NCBI RefSeq assembly: GCF_000506865.1
Contig: NZ_AYSV01000066.1
Location: 1 to 58,906 of the forward strand
Direction: 5' to 3'
Length of the DNA stretch: 58,906 nucleotides
From: Pelistega indica
Lineage (GTDB): Bacteria; Pseudomonadota; Gammaproteobacteria; Burkholderiales; Burkholderiaceae_B
In this document: piece after piece, positions 27,277 through 37,835 of the stretch
Numbering within the stretch: the first letter of the stretch is position 1
Layout of the letters: every line of letters starts with the position of its first letter
Program-made: the position numbers and the translations under genes
Notes under the pieces: generated by a model
Seen by the model: only the letters and a program-made list of their open reading frames with translations
What the model was told of the DNA's origin: nothing
Databases searched by the model: none

Positions 27277-30133
27277 AAATACCTTAAATTTACCTGAAAC
27301 GAACTTCCCGATGCGTGGTAACTTATCACAACGCGAACCAAAATGGGTTGCAGAATGGGAAGAAAATAAAGTTTATGAAGCCATTCGCGAAGCGAGTAAA
27401 GGGCGTCCTAAATTTATTCTACATGACGGCCCTCCTTACGCGAATGGTGATATCCATATTGGTCATGCGGTCAATAAAGTATTAAAAGACATTATTATTA
27501 AAAGTAAAAGCATGGCAGGTTTTGACGCACCTTATGTTCCTGGCTGGGACTGTCATGGTATGCCTATCGAAATCCAAATTGAAAAACAATTTGGTAAGCA
27601 TTTACCTGTTGCGGAAGTACAAGCCAAAGCCCGTGCGTATGCACATGAACAAATTGAACGCCAACGTAAGGACTTTAAACGTTTAGGTGTTCTTGGTGAG
27701 TGGGCTAACCCTTATTTAACGATGAATTATGCCAATGAAGCAAACGAAATTCGTGCACTTGCTGGCATTTTAGAAAAAGGTTATGTATTTAGAGGGTTAA
27801 AGCCTGTTAACTGGTGCTTTGACTGTCAATCTGCTCTTGCTGAAGCGGAAGTTGAATATCAAGACCGTAAAGACCCTACCATTGATGTCGCTTTCCGTTT
27901 TGCAGAAAAAGAAAAACTAGCGAAGGCTTTTCGTATAGACAGCATTGCCGACGGAGCCGTGGTGATTTGGACAACAACACCATGGACAATTCCCGCCAAC
28001 CAAGCATTAAATGTTCACCCTGAATTAGACTATGTGTTAGTGGAATTAAACGAAGCATTACCTACCGGTAAATTATTACTCCTTGCCAAAGATCGCTATG
28101 AAGCTTGCTTAGCTCAGTGGAAATTAGAAGGCTCTGTGATTGCCACAACTAAAGGCTCTACTTTAAATAATATCGCTTTTGAACATCCTTTAAGTCGTGC
28201 TGATGAAGGCTTCAATCGCTTATCACCTATTTATCTAGCTGACTATGTCACCATTGATACAGGTACTGGTATTGTTCACTCGGCTCCTGCTTATGGTGTA
28301 GAAGACTTTATCTCTTGTAAAGCTCATGGTATTACAGATGAACAAATTCTTAACCCTGTGATGGGTAATGGTCAATATATCAGTTCTTTACCGCTATTTG
28401 GTGGTTTAAATATTTGGGATGCTAATCCCAAAATCGTGGAAACATTGCGCCATATTGGCACTCTGATCCAAACAAAAATACTAAACCATAGTTATATGCA
28501 TTGCTGGCGTCATAAAACACCTGTTATTTACCGTGCTACAAGCCAATGGTTTGCAGGTATGGATGTTACACCAAATGATGGCTCAGGTACATTACGTGAA
28601 AAAGCATTAAAAGCCGTAGAAGATACTAACTTCTTCCCTGCTTGGGGTCGTGCCCGTTTACACGCCATGATTGCCAATCGCCCTGACTGGACGTTATCGC
28701 GTCAACGTCAATGGGGTGTACCTATGGCGTTTTTTGTCCACAAAGAAACAGGTGAATTACATCCTCGTACAGTAGAGCTATTAGAACAAATTGCTCAACG
28801 TGTCGAAAAAGAAGGGATTGAAGCATGGCAAAAAATTGAGCCTCAAGACTTATTACCCGCCGATGAAGCAAGTCAATATGAAAAAAATCGTGATACCTTA
28901 GATGTCTGGTTTGATTCTGGCACAACACACTTTACCGTATTAGGTGGACAACAACATGACTGCCAAGGCTCTCATGCTGATACGCTTGCTTGGCCTGCTG
29001 ATTTATATCTAGAAGGTTCTGACCAACATCGTGGTTGGTTTCATTCTTCATTATTAACATCATCCATGTTATACGGTCGTGCACCCTACAATGCCTTATT
29101 AACCCATGGCTTTGTTGTAGATGGTGATGGCCGTAAGATGAGTAAGTCATTAGGTAATGTCATCGCACCACAAAAAATTTCCGACACATTAGGTGCTGAA
29201 ATTATCCGTCTATGGGCTGCCTCTACTGACTATTCGGGTGAACTATCTATCTCCGACCAAATTTTAAAACGTGTCGTCGAAAGTTATCGCCGTATCCGTA
29301 ATACTCTGTACTTCTTATTAGGTAATTTAAACGATTTTGATGCCTCTAAAGATTTGGTACCTCAAGATAAGCTTCTTGAAGTAGATCAATATGCCTTAGT
29401 CATTACTAAGAATATGCAAGCACAAATTCTAGCCAATTATGAAAAATATGAGTTTCATCCTGCTGTTGCTAGACTACAAATTTTCTGCTCAGAAGATTTA
29501 GGCGCATTCTATCTTGATATGCTCAAAGATCGTTTGTACACAACTGGCAAAAATAGTTTAGCTCGTCGTTCAGCTCAAACAGCGCTGTACTATATCACGA
29601 TGACTATGGTCAAACTTATGGCGCCTATTCTATCCTTTACGGCTGAAGAGGCATGGGGTGAAATGCGTCAAACTTTCCTTAAAAACACATCTTTAGCTAA
29701 TAAAATTACTGTATTTACTGAGCTATATGAAGAAGTGCCTACATTTACTCAACAAAATGAGCTAATGCAAAAATGGCAACGTTTATTAGAAATTCGTACC
29801 TTATTAAATAAAGAATTGGAGAATAAGCGTAGCGAAGGTATTATTGGTGCTTCTTTACAAGCTGAAGTTGCTCTTCAAGCCAATGCCAACGATGTTGCTC
29901 TACTAAATAGCTTAGGTCAAGATTTGCGTTTTGTCTTTATGGTTTCTAGCATTCGTGTCTCTCAAGGTAGTGGCGATGAGCCAACTTTTAGTATTCATGC
30001 ATCTAGCCATACTAAGTGTGAGCGTTGCTGGCATTACACCGATGACGTAGGATCAGACAAAGATCATCCAAGTATTTGCGGTCGCTGTAGTAGTAATTTA
30101 TTTGGTGATGGAGAGTCAAGACAATATGCCTAA
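27266..30133 (+). CDS. ileS: Isoleucyl-tRNA synthetase IleS
   Basis: A 955-aa class I synthetase. The HIGH motif is in [10 protein letters not shown] near residue 67 and KMSKS in [11 protein letters not shown] near residue 625. The CP1 editing domain lies between them, with [11 protein letters not shown] and a conserved [12 protein letters not shown]. The C-terminal zinc finger [10 protein letters not shown]...CGRCSSN is complete. The ATG at 27266 (MDYKNTLNL) is preferred over an upstream TTG. It overlaps both ribF and lspA, so translation of the cluster is coupled. Confidence 0.97.
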   Translation: MDYKNTLNLPETNFPMRGNLSQREPKWVAEWEENKVYEAIREASKGRPKFILHDGPPYANGDIHIGHAVNKVLKDIIIKSKSMAGFDAPYVPGWDCHGMPIEIQIEKQFGKHLPVAEVQAKARAYAHEQIERQRKDFKRLGVLGEWANPYLTMNYANEANEIRALAGILEKGYVFRGLKPVNWCFDCQSALAEAEVEYQDRKDPTIDVAFRFAEKEKLAKAFRIDSIADGAVVIWTTTPWTIPANQALNVHPELDYVLVELNEALPTGKLLLLAKDRYEACLAQWKLEGSVIATTKGSTLNNIAFEHPLSRADEGFNRLSPIYLADYVTIDTGTGIVHSAPAYGVEDFISCKAHGITDEQILNPVMGNGQYISSLPLFGGLNIWDANPKIVETLRHIGTLIQTKILNHSYMHCWRHKTPVIYRATSQWFAGMDVTPNDGSGTLREKALKAVEDTNFFPAWGRARLHAMIANRPDWTLSRQRQWGVPMAFFVHKETGELHPRTVELLEQIAQRVEKEGIEAWQKIEPQDLLPADEASQYEKNRDTLDVWFDSGTTHFTVLGGQQHDCQGSHADTLAWPADLYLEGSDQHRGWFHSSLLTSSMLYGRAPYNALLTHGFVVDGDGRKMSKSLGNVIAPQKISDTLGAEIIRLWAASTDYSGELSISDQILKRVVESYRRIRNTLYFLLGNLNDFDASKDLVPQDKLLEVDQYALVITKNMQAQILANYEKYEFHPAVARLQIFCSEDLGAFYLDMLKDRLYTTGKNSLARRSAQTALYYITMTMVKLMAPILSFTAEEAWGEMRQTFLKNTSLANKITVFTELYEEVPTFTQQNELMQKWQRLLEIRTLLNKELENKRSEGIIGASLQAEVALQANANDVALLNSLGQDLRFVFMVSSIRVSQGSGDEPTFSIHASSHTKCERCWHYTDDVGSDKDHPSICGRCSSNLFGDGESRQYA

Positions 30134-30629
30134 TCCAGCAAAACCATACCGTTTTTGGATTATTCTTGCCAGTCTTTTTATCGTTCTAGATCAACTATCG
30201 AAATTATATTTTGAACATAATTTTGAGTTTCTAGAACGCAAAAATATTTTACCCTTTTTTGACTTTATTCTTGTCTATAATAAGGGAGCTGCCTTCAGTA
30301 TGGCGGCAGATGCTGGTGGTTGGCAACGTTGGTTCTTTATTGTGTTAGCTATTGGGGCAAGTGGCTTTATTTTGTATTTATTAAAAAAACACAAAACGGA
30401 TACCTTTTTTTGCTTTGCACTAAGCCTTATTTTAGCGGGAGCACTAGGCAATGTTATTGACCGTATTGCTTATGGTCATGTTATTGATTTTCTGCTCTTT
30501 TATTGGGAAAACTGGCAATATTACTTCCCTGCTTTTAATCTTGCAGATTGCTTTATTACAGTAGGTGCAACCCTAATTATTATTGAGGAATTATTTTTTT
30601 CTAAAAAGAAAAGTAAGGAATTAGCATGA
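30126..30629 (+). CDS. lspA: Prolipoprotein signal peptidase LspA
   Basis: A 167-aa inner-membrane aspartyl protease that removes lipoprotein signal peptides after lipidation. It has four membrane segments, [11 protein letters not shown] near the N-terminus, the conserved YNKGAAFSM loop, and the catalytic aspartates in [15 protein letters not shown] and FNLADCFI. The ATG at 30126 is chosen because GGAG lies about 10 nt upstream and the length fits the family; alternative starts reach 30102. It overlaps the ileS end by 8 bp, and coaBC follows with a 4-bp overlap. Confidence 0.94.
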   Translation: MPNPAKPYRFWIILASLFIVLDQLSKLYFEHNFEFLERKNILPFFDFILVYNKGAAFSMAADAGGWQRWFFIVLAIGASGFILYLLKKHKTDTFFCFALSLILAGALGNVIDRIAYGHVIDFLLFYWENWQYYFPAFNLADCFITVGATLIIIEELFFSKKKSKELA

Positions 30630-31822
30630 GACTTCAAGGGAAACGCATTGTCTTAGGGTTAACAGGAGGTATCGCTTGCTATAAAAGCGCAGAGCTTTGC
30701 CGACGATTGATGGATCAAGGCGCTACTGTAACAGTAGTGATGACTGAAGCCGCCACTCACTTTATTACACCCACCACAATGCAAGCCCTCAGTGGACAAG
30801 CTGTGTTTACCCAAACACAAGATGCCCGTATGGCAAATAGCATGGCCCATATCAACCTTAGCCGCCAAGCTGATTTAATTATCATTGCCCCCTGTAGCGC
30901 AGACTTTATGGCAAAACTTGGAAATGGTTTTGCCGATGACTTACTATCAACCTTATGCCTTGCTCGTGGCAATTGCCCTTTAGCTATTGCCCCCGCTATG
31001 AATAAAGAAATGTGGTCAAACCCGGCTACACAACGCAATCTTGACCGTATAACACAAGATGGTATTGCTGTTTGGGGACCTGGTCATGGTAGTCAAGCTT
31101 GCGGAGAGTTTGGTGATGGTCGTATGCTTGAGGTACCGCAATTAATTGCTGAAACACTTGCTTTTTTTAGTACCAAATATTTACTCAATAAAAAGATCTT
31201 AATAACGGCAGGACCCACTGAAGAGCCTATAGACCCCGTTCGTGTCATTACAAACAAATCATCTGGCAAAATGGGCTATGCAATTGCCGAAGCCGCCTTT
31301 AATGCCGGTGCAAGCGTATATATGGTCTCTGGCCCCACTCAATTAGCAACACCTTATGGTGTCACAACAGAATTTGTGAATACAGCAAGAGAGATGTACC
31401 AAGCTGTCATGAAACAAGTCTATGATTCAGACATTTTCATTAGTGTTGCTGCCGTGGCTGATTGGTATGTCAGTAATTATTCAGATCAAAAACAAAAGAA
31501 ACAACATCAAGATGGGCTTAAACTAGAGTTTGCTCCTAATCCAGACATACTCGCTGAAGTTGCTGCACTTGATAATGGTCCTTGGTGCGTGGGATTTGCC
31601 GCAGAGACAGAAAATCTATCCGACTATGCTCAGGCAAAACGCAAACGCAAAAATGTCCCTTTATTAGTTGGTAATCTTGCACAAAATGTCATGAATGCTG
31701 ATGAAACTACCATGATTTTATTTGATGAGCATGGTGAAGAACCTTTGCCAACCACCAGTAAAACACTTGCTGCACAATATCTTATTCAAGCCATTGCAAA
31801 ACGCTTGCCTTCCATTAAATAA
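30626..31822 (+). CDS. coaBC: Bifunctional phosphopantothenoylcysteine decarboxylase/synthetase CoaBC
   Basis: A 398-aa enzyme carrying out two steps of coenzyme A synthesis. The N-terminal FMN-dependent CoaC part has LTGGIACYK, APAMNKEMW and the GSQACGEFG loop with its catalytic Cys. The C-terminal CoaB part begins at ITAGPTEEPIDPVR and has NKSSGKMGYAIAEAA. It starts by ATGA overlap with lspA. dedA follows after 14 bp and then dut, forming a housekeeping operon. Confidence 0.96.
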   Translation: MRLQGKRIVLGLTGGIACYKSAELCRRLMDQGATVTVVMTEAATHFITPTTMQALSGQAVFTQTQDARMANSMAHINLSRQADLIIIAPCSADFMAKLGNGFADDLLSTLCLARGNCPLAIAPAMNKEMWSNPATQRNLDRITQDGIAVWGPGHGSQACGEFGDGRMLEVPQLIAETLAFFSTKYLLNKKILITAGPTEEPIDPVRVITNKSSGKMGYAIAEAAFNAGASVYMVSGPTQLATPYGVTTEFVNTAREMYQAVMKQVYDSDIFISVAAVADWYVSNYSDQKQKKQHQDGLKLEFAPNPDILAEVAALDNGPWCVGFAAETENLSDYAQAKRKRKNVPLLVGNLAQNVMNADETTMILFDEHGEEPLPTTSKTLAAQYLIQAIAKRLPSIK

Positions 31823-31836
31823 ATTGGCTCAAGACA

Positions 31837-32520
31837 ATGCAAGAATACATCGATTTACTAAATCAATTCATTGCCAATAATCAAGAATGGGCGGGTCCAA
31901 TTACTGGTTTATTATGCTTTGGTGAGTCTTTAATTATTATCGGCTTAATGATTCCAGCAACAGCCATCTTGATTTTTACTGGTGCCTTAATTGGGGTAGG
32001 TACTTTAGATTCCTGGCCAATACTAATTTGGGGATTTATTGGTTCCATTATTGGCGATACCGTTTCCTATTATATAGGTCGCTCCTTAGGATGGGAAATT
32101 ACCCGAAAACCTGTGTTCTTAAAGCATAGAGGTTTTTTTATTCACTCTCGCTTATTCTTTAAAAAATATGGAACTTTATCAGTTTTCTTCGGACGTTTCA
32201 TGGGGCCAGTACGATCAACGATGCCCACTGTCGCAGGGATTATGAATCTAGAACCTTTTAGATTTCAGTTGGCTAATTTTTTATCAGCACTTGTCTGGTT
32301 ACCTGTGATGCTAGCTCCTGGATTTTTTTCAGCTAAAGGTACACAGGCTATTGCTGAAAAATCACACTCTAGTTTTAGTGAAATATTTACTATTTTCTCA
32401 GTCATTTCAGGTATTGGTTTAGTGATTTATTTATTTTGGCCACACAAGACACCTGAAAAGAAAAACAAACGACACCGTCATAACACGGCTATTAAGCAAA
32501 AGGATTCGCATGAAAGTTGA
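31837..32520 (+). CDS. DedA family membrane protein
   Basis: A 227-aa inner-membrane protein of the DedA/SNARE-associated (VTT) family. It has the acidic membrane signature [16 protein letters not shown], the [13 protein letters not shown] block and the Arg-containing [16 protein letters not shown] motif, with several hydrophobic segments. DedA proteins flip or recycle lipid carriers, including undecaprenyl phosphate, and support proton-motive-force homeostasis. The C-terminus is a basic tail. It overlaps dut by 11 bp. Confidence 0.9.
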   Translation: MQEYIDLLNQFIANNQEWAGPITGLLCFGESLIIIGLMIPATAILIFTGALIGVGTLDSWPILIWGFIGSIIGDTVSYYIGRSLGWEITRKPVFLKHRGFFIHSRLFFKKYGTLSVFFGRFMGPVRSTMPTVAGIMNLEPFRFQLANFLSALVWLPVMLAPGFFSAKGTQAIAEKSHSSFSEIFTIFSVISGIGLVIYLFWPHKTPEKKNKRHRHNTAIKQKDSHES

Positions 32521-32956
32521 TTTAAAAATTCTTGATGAACGTATCAAAGAGCAATTACCTGCTTATGCTACTACTGGCTCCGCTGGTCTAGATTTACGTG
32601 CTTGCTTAGAAGATGCCATTGTGATTGAGCCAGGTCAAACTGTCTTAGTACCAACCGGTTTGGCGATTCATCTTGCTGACCCTGGTTATGCCGCTATCAT
32701 TTTGCCTCGTTCTGGTCTTGGTCACAAGCATGGTATTGTGCTAGGTAATTTAGTCGGTCTGATTGACTCAGATTATCAAGGTCAATTAATGGTTTCTATT
32801 TGGAATCGTGGTCAAACACCATTTACATTAGAGCCTTTAGAGCGTATGGCACAATTAGTGATTGTTCCAGTGCAACAAGTTGAATTCAATCTTGTTGAAG
32901 ACTTTGATGCAAGTACTCGTGGTGAAGGTGGTTTCGGTAGTACTGGTCGTGGTTAG
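32510..32956 (+). CDS. dut: Deoxyuridine triphosphatase Dut
   Basis: A 148-aa trimeric dUTPase that hydrolyses dUTP to dUMP. All five motifs are visible: [48 protein letters not shown] and the C-terminal [11 protein letters not shown] loop. The family order coaBC-dut is common in proteobacteria; here dedA is inserted between them. Confidence 0.97.
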   Translation: MKVDLKILDERIKEQLPAYATTGSAGLDLRACLEDAIVIEPGQTVLVPTGLAIHLADPGYAAIILPRSGLGHKHGIVLGNLVGLIDSDYQGQLMVSIWNRGQTPFTLEPLERMAQLVIVPVQQVEFNLVEDFDASTRGEGGFGSTGRG

Positions 32957-32980
32957 TTTAACTAAATAAGGATGAAAGCA

Positions 32981-33964
32981 ATGAAAAAAATAGTCAGCCT
33001 ACTAGCGTTATGCCTAAGCTGTGTCACAACAACAAATAGTTTGGCACAAAACAATTATCCTCATGATAACATTCATTTTGTTGTTCCTTATGCAGCAGGT
33101 GGTCCTTTGGATACCGTTGCTCGTTTACTAGGAGAAAAAGTACAAGCTGATTTAGGCCAACCGGTTATTGTTGAAAATAAAGCCGGTGCAGGTGGTAATG
33201 TGGGTATGTCTTATATGTTAAAACAAAAAGCGGATGGCTATACCCTTGCCATGGGCGCTGTTGCTACTATGGCTATTAATCCTTGGTTATATAGCAACAT
33301 TCCATTTGATGCAAGCAAAGATTTTGCACCTGTTATTCTTCTATCTGATGTTCCTAATGTATTGATTATTAATAAAGAATTTGCAGATAAAGAAAAAATC
33401 AATTCAGCTAAAGACCTATTTGACTATATTAAAGCAAATCCTGGCAAGCTAACCTATGCTTCTGGTGGGGCTGGTAGTGCTGGTCATATTGCTGGTGAAT
33501 TATTAAAAAACAAATTGCATCTGGAGATTGTACACGCCCCATTTCAAGGCGCAAACCCCGCTAAACTATCACTATTAGCCAATCAAACACAGATAATGTT
33601 TGACAATCTAGCATCGGCTCAAAGCCTAATTGCTGACGGAAAAGTGAAAGCACTTGCCGTCACCACAGCTAAACGTTCTAATTTTTTACCCGAAGTAGCA
33701 ACAATGCAAGAGTTAGGTGTGGATGGTTTTGATATAGGTACTTGGTTTGGTGTAGTAGCCCCTGCTGGTACACCTAAAGATGTTATTGAAACCCTAAATA
33801 AAGCATATGCTAAAGCGATGATCGATGAATCTGTGAAAAAACAATTAAACACTATGGGCTCTGATCTAACTCCAAGTTCTGCAGCAGACTTTAAGGCCTT
33901 TGCAGAGAAAGAATATGCAAAATATAAAACAATTATTGAAGTTTCTAATATTAAAATTCAATAA
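32981..33964 (+). CDS. Bug/TctC family tripartite tricarboxylate transporter receptor
   Basis: A 327-aa periplasmic solute-binding protein with a Sec signal peptide ending near LAQ. The start at 32981 is chosen because AAGG lies 8 nt upstream; an ATG at 32972 touches the same motif. Family blocks are HFVVPYAAGGPLDTVARLLGE, VENKAGAGGNVG, SGGAGSAGHIAGELL and DGFDIGTWFGVVAPAGTP (cited in part). Such receptors are greatly expanded in Bordetella and its relatives and are usually orphans, as here, with no tctAB genes nearby. The ligand is unknown. A terminator follows. Confidence 0.92.
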   Translation: MKKIVSLLALCLSCVTTTNSLAQNNYPHDNIHFVVPYAAGGPLDTVARLLGEKVQADLGQPVIVENKAGAGGNVGMSYMLKQKADGYTLAMGAVATMAINPWLYSNIPFDASKDFAPVILLSDVPNVLIINKEFADKEKINSAKDLFDYIKANPGKLTYASGGAGSAGHIAGELLKNKLHLEIVHAPFQGANPAKLSLLANQTQIMFDNLASAQSLIADGKVKALAVTTAKRSNFLPEVATMQELGVDGFDIGTWFGVVAPAGTPKDVIETLNKAYAKAMIDESVKKQLNTMGSDLTPSSAADFKAFAEKEYAKYKTIIEVSNIKIQ

Positions 33965-33998
33965 GTTACAAAAAAAAAATCTTCTGTTAATTAACAGC

Positions 33999-34039
33999 TT
34001 TGGGGGATTAAACGACGTTAAATCCCCCAAATTTCTTTT
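33999..34039 (+). terminator. Terminator after the Bug receptor gene
   Basis: Arms TTTGGGGGATT (33999-34009) and AATCCCCCAAA (34021-34031) form an 11-bp stem followed by TTTCTTTT. Confidence 0.88.
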
Positions 34040-34043
34040 AACC

Positions 34044-34087
34044 TCAACAAAAAATTCCGTTGTTGATTTTCTTTCAACAAAAAATTC
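34044..34087 (+). promoter_or_regulatory. Three-part switch-like repeat in front of kup
   Basis: The 14-mer TCAACAAAAAATTC occurs at 34044-34057 and 34074-34087, exactly 30 bp apart. Between them TTGTTGA (34060-34066) can pair with either flanking TCAACAA. The first hairpin is followed by TTTTCTTT, as in a weak terminator; the second would be its alternative. It could also be a tandem protein-binding site. It lies about 60 bp before the kup ATG. Confidence 0.4.
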
Positions 34088-34147
34088 GTATTCATTTAAA
34101 ACAAGTTTCTTTATAATAAGCACCGTTTTCCACTCTGCATTCTTTTT

Positions 34148-36196
34148 ATGAAGAAATCAGCAACAATTAGCTCATCATTTGGCTTAACATTAGGCGCCAT
34201 TGGTGTTGTATATGGTGACATCGGTACCAGTGTTTTATATGCGGTAAAAGAAGTCTTTATTACGGGTCACGTCGCTTTTAATACTCAAAATATTTACGGT
34301 ATTCTTTCTTTATTTACATGGACAATCACCTTTATTGTCAGCTTAAAATATATTGTCCTAGTTTTAAGGGCAGATAACAATGGCGAAGGTGGCTTGATTG
34401 CCATGTTGGCCTTAGCACTAAATGGTGTTAAAAATCGCCCCAACTTACATTCCATCATTCTGCTTGTTGGTATTTTTGGTACTTGTTTATTTTATGGGGA
34501 TGGCGTTATTACTCCTGCCATTTCAGTTCTTTCTGCCGTTGAAGGATTAACCGTTTTCTCTCCCGAACTACACGAAGTAGTTATTCCTCTGACCTTAACA
34601 ATTTTATTTAGCTTATTCTTTGTACAAAAATTCGGCACCAAAGGTATTGGGAAGTTTTTTGGTCCTATTATGTTGGTTTGGTTTATTTTAATTGCCGCAC
34701 TTGGTATTTATCACATACTGTCGCACGTTGAAATTCTGTATGCCCTAAATCCTATTTATGCGATTTCTTTTATTCACCATAATCCTTCATTGTCCTTTAT
34801 TTTACTTGGTGCTATTGTCCTTTGTGTAACTGGTGCTGAAGCTCTATATGCGGATATGGGGCATTTTGGTAAACAACCCATTCGTTTAGCATGGTTTACC
34901 ATTGTAATGCCTGCTTTGATTCTTAATTATTTTGGACAGGGAGCCTTCTTACTCAATCATCCCGAAGCAAGTATCAATCCATTTTTCTTAATGATTCCGC
35001 ATAGCTTACGTATCCCTATGATTGTAATGGCAACACTCGCTACAGTCATTGCATCACAAGCTTTAATCTCTGGCTCATTCAGTATTACCAAGCAAGTGAT
35101 ACAGCTGGGGCTACTTCCTAGAATGCGCGTCTTTTATACCAATATAAAAGAAACAGGACAAATTTATATTCCTATGATTAACTGGGGATTATTTTTGACC
35201 ATTTGTTTTGCTGTCATTATGTTTAAGACTTCGAATGCCTTGGCAGCAGCTTATGGTATTGCCGTATGTACCGATATGCTAATTACTACCACACTAACCT
35301 ATTTTGTCGTTAGATATGTATGGAATTATTCTATTTATATTTGCTTTGGTGTGACAGGACTGTTTTTTATAGTGGATTTATTGTTCTGGTCATCAAATTT
35401 ACTCAAACTATTCCATGGCGGGTGGTTCCCTATCCTATTGGGGACAAGTATGTTTATTATGATGGTAACATGGCGTGATGGACAACAATTAGTTCATCGT
35501 GCTCATGTAACGACCAAGGTTGATTTAAAACAATTCCTTGATCAACTTTTTAATAGTTTTACCGCTAAACGCTTACAAAAAGTACTAAACGATACAGAAA
35601 CTAAAATTCAACTGTTAGGGACGCCTCCTGAAAGTGCTATGCACGAAAACTTTTTAGAATTACAATCTCAGCATCTTGCCTTACAAGAAAAACTGGATTG
35701 TCATACCGACTATCATACACTTTTTAACAATATTCAACTAATCGATGGAGTAGCGGTCTTTCTGGTGGCTGAAGAAGATATCGTCCCCATTGCCTTAAAA
35801 CAAAATCTAAAACATAATAAATGCCTACATAGAACTAATCTTTTTGTTACTGTTCAAATGCATGAAATTCCTTGGATTGGTCAACATAAACGGGCTAATG
35901 TCACCTATTTAGGACATAATTGCTGGAAAGTAGTACTAAATTTTGGATTTAAAAATGATATTGATATTCCAGAAGCACTACAAAATATTCAATCCTTTAA
36001 TTTTGAGTTAAAGCCGTCTGAACTTAGTTATTACTTATCAAATGAAACAGTGATTGCTTCTGAGCATGTGGAAGGTATAGCATTATGGCGTGAAAAATTA
36101 TTTGCTCATATGCATAGAAACGCTGGTGCAGCTGCAGAGTTCTTAAAATTGCCTAGCAATAACGTCGTTGAAATGCGTGCTAAAGTAGAGATCTAA
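34148..36196 (+). CDS. kup: Low-affinity potassium transporter Kup
   Basis: A 682-aa KUP/HAK/KT transporter that brings in K+ with protons. Twelve hydrophobic segments fill residues 1-460. Signature blocks are [18 protein letters not shown], the acidic [34 protein letters not shown] (cited in part), [11 protein letters not shown]-like [11 protein letters not shown] and the conserved [10 protein letters not shown]. The C-terminal cytosolic region (about 470-682) is longer than in E. coli Kup (622 aa). It is monocistronic, with a repeat-bearing leader and two related terminators downstream. Confidence 0.94.
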   Translation: MKKSATISSSFGLTLGAIGVVYGDIGTSVLYAVKEVFITGHVAFNTQNIYGILSLFTWTITFIVSLKYIVLVLRADNNGEGGLIAMLALALNGVKNRPNLHSIILLVGIFGTCLFYGDGVITPAISVLSAVEGLTVFSPELHEVVIPLTLTILFSLFFVQKFGTKGIGKFFGPIMLVWFILIAALGIYHILSHVEILYALNPIYAISFIHHNPSLSFILLGAIVLCVTGAEALYADMGHFGKQPIRLAWFTIVMPALILNYFGQGAFLLNHPEASINPFFLMIPHSLRIPMIVMATLATVIASQALISGSFSITKQVIQLGLLPRMRVFYTNIKETGQIYIPMINWGLFLTICFAVIMFKTSNALAAAYGIAVCTDMLITTTLTYFVVRYVWNYSIYICFGVTGLFFIVDLLFWSSNLLKLFHGGWFPILLGTSMFIMMVTWRDGQQLVHRAHVTTKVDLKQFLDQLFNSFTAKRLQKVLNDTETKIQLLGTPPESAMHENFLELQSQHLALQEKLDCHTDYHTLFNNIQLIDGVAVFLVAEEDIVPIALKQNLKHNKCLHRTNLFVTVQMHEIPWIGQHKRANVTYLGHNCWKVVLNFGFKNDIDIPEALQNIQSFNFELKPSELSYYLSNETVIASEHVEGIALWREKLFAHMHRNAGAAAEFLKLPSNNVVEMRAKVEI

Positions 36197-36205
36197 TGCC
36201 CCATT

Positions 36206-36244
36206 ATAAAAAAAGGGAGTTATCACTTCGTGGTAACCCCCTTT
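36206..36244 (+). terminator. kup terminator, copy A
   Basis: An imperfect hairpin GGGAGTTATCAC / GTGGTAACCCCC around TTC, followed by TTT. The sequence is nearly identical to copy B at 36365. Confidence 0.75.
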
Positions 36245-36275
36245 AAAATAATCAACTCTCTTTTTTTGATTTTGA

Positions 36276-36341
36276 CGTGCAGGCTTTCAATTTACTATTC
36301 ATTCTGTTCATCACTAATAATCAAGTATGAAAGCCTGCACG
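36276..36341. repeat. 14-bp inverted repeat between the two kup terminator copies
   Basis: CGTGCAGGCTTTCA (36276-36289) and TGAAAGCCTGCACG (36328-36341) are perfect inverted copies with a 38-nt AT-rich loop. The unit sits inside the two direct hairpin repeats A and B, giving the order hairpin A, left arm, loop, right arm, hairpin B. There is no ORF inside. It may be a small repeat element or a structured 3' end. Confidence 0.6.
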
Positions 36342-36364
36342 CCGAAAACGTTCATTATTCACAC

Positions 36365-36401
36365 ATAAAAAAGGGAGTTATCACTTCCGTGGTAACTCCC
36401 T
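36365..36401. terminator. kup terminator, copy B (shared with the binding-protein gene)
   Basis: A hairpin GGGAGTTATCAC / GTGGTAACTCCC with one G-U pair, followed by TCATTTT on the plus strand and preceded by an A tract that gives T's on the minus strand. It lies 20 bp after the stop of the convergent binding-protein gene and can serve both. Confidence 0.75.
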
Positions 36402-36421
36402 CATTTTATATTTTCAAACTA

Positions 36422-37576
36422 CTATTTCTTCGCGTATTGGAACTTGCCGTCTTTAATTTCACCTAACACCGTTGCTCTATCATCAAATCCTTGATGGTCT
36501 TTCGCTGTAATATTGAATACGCCATTCGGTGCGGTAAGCTCTTTGGTTTGTTCAATTTCATCACGTAAAGCACGACGGAACTCAACTGTTCCTGGTTTGA
36601 TACCTTTTTGTATAACTCGTGATGCTGCTTGGTCAGCAATCATCCAAGCACCATAGGCATCACCAGCAAATTGAGTCGCTGTATTTGCACCAAACTTAGC
36701 TTCATATTTTTGAGTAAAGTCTAAGGCCACTTTTTTAACAGGATTATCATCTGGCAATGTATGAGCTACTACGCCCGGACCTGTTGGGAATAATGTCCCT
36801 TCAACTGACTTACCCCCTACTTGTAAAAACTCTAATGTACCAATTCCATGAGTTTGATAGATTGGACCTTTGTAACCACGCTCTTTTAGTGTACGTGCAG
36901 GTAATACAGCTGGAGTTCCTGCACCAGCGATTAGAATAGCATCTGGTTTGGCAGCGATTAATTTCATTACCTGACCAACTACTGTCGTGTCTGTTCTTTG
37001 ATAAGATTCACGTGCAATCACATTGATTTTACTATCAGCGACTTTATTAAATTCATTCCACCAATTTTCACCATATGAGTCTGCATAACCAATAAAAGCT
37101 ATATTTTTATAGCCTTTCTTAAGCATATCCTCAACAAGTACTTTTGCCATTAAGGTATCGTTTTGTGGCATTTTGAACGCCCATTTACGACCAGGGTCAT
37201 CAACAGGAACTACAATCGCAGCAGAGGCTGCTAGTGCAATCATTGGTGTTTCGGTTTCTTTTAACACATCTAAAAATGCTAATGCTGCTGCTGTCAAATT
37301 TGGACCCACGACCAAATCAACTTTATCCTCTAGCGTCAATTTACGTACATTTTTTACTGCACGACTAACATCAGAAGCATCATCAAGCACAATATAATTT
37401 AATTTTTCGCCACCTAAAGTCTTAGGCCATAACGAAATTGCATTTTGAGATTGAATACCAATCGCGGCAGCTGGGCCAGTCGTCGATAAATCAATACCGA
37501 CATTAATATCTGCCAGTGCTAGTGTTGGGCAAACAAATGCACCAATAACACAAGAACTTAATAAATGCTTTTTCAT
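36422..37576 (-). CDS. ABC transporter substrate-binding protein, LivJ-like (branched-chain amino acid type)
   Basis: A 384-aa periplasmic type-1 binding protein (Peripla_BP_6) with a Sec signal peptide ending at ALA. Family features are the N-terminal NVGIDLSTTGPAAAIG, the Asp-rich LNYIVLDDASDVSRAV, VVGPNLTAAALA and GDAYGAWMIAD. There are no permease or ATPase genes beside it, so it is an orphan receptor. Its ligand, an amino acid or aromatic acid, cannot be read from the sequence. An 85-bp or longer AT-rich leader separates it from clpA. Confidence 0.88.
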   Translation of the reverse strand: MKKHLLSSCVIGAFVCPTLALADINVGIDLSTTGPAAAIGIQSQNAISLWPKTLGGEKLNYIVLDDASDVSRAVKNVRKLTLEDKVDLVVGPNLTAAALAFLDVLKETETPMIALAASAAIVVPVDDPGRKWAFKMPQNDTLMAKVLVEDMLKKGYKNIAFIGYADSYGENWWNEFNKVADSKINVIARESYQRTDTTVVGQVMKLIAAKPDAILIAGAGTPAVLPARTLKERGYKGPIYQTHGIGTLEFLQVGGKSVEGTLFPTGPGVVAHTLPDDNPVKKVALDFTQKYEAKFGANTATQFAGDAYGAWMIADQAASRVIQKGIKPGTVEFRRALRDEIEQTKELTAPNGVFNITAKDHQGFDDRATVLGEIKDGKFQYAKK

Positions 37577-37771
37577 AACTATTCCTTAGGAACTTAGGGA
37601 TTAAAATTAAATGATTAAATACTTTAGTCATTGTATATGTTTACTACAATTTTCTCAATTCATAACACCCGTCAGTGTGAGTACATAGCTACGGATAACG
37701 ATAATCTCATTCCATTAAATACCATATAATAAACACACTAATTACATACTATCAACACAAAAATACCATAA

Positions 37772-37806
37772 AAATACCCTATTCTTTTTGATAGGGTATT
37801 TCTTCT
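37772..37806 (-). terminator. clpA terminator
   Basis: On the minus strand the arms AAATACCCTAT and ATAGGGTATTT pair over an 8-nt loop and are followed by TTATGG after the T's. It lies about 35 bp after the clpA stop. Confidence 0.78.
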
Positions 37807-37835
37807 AAGAACTGATTAACATAAATAACGCTTTA

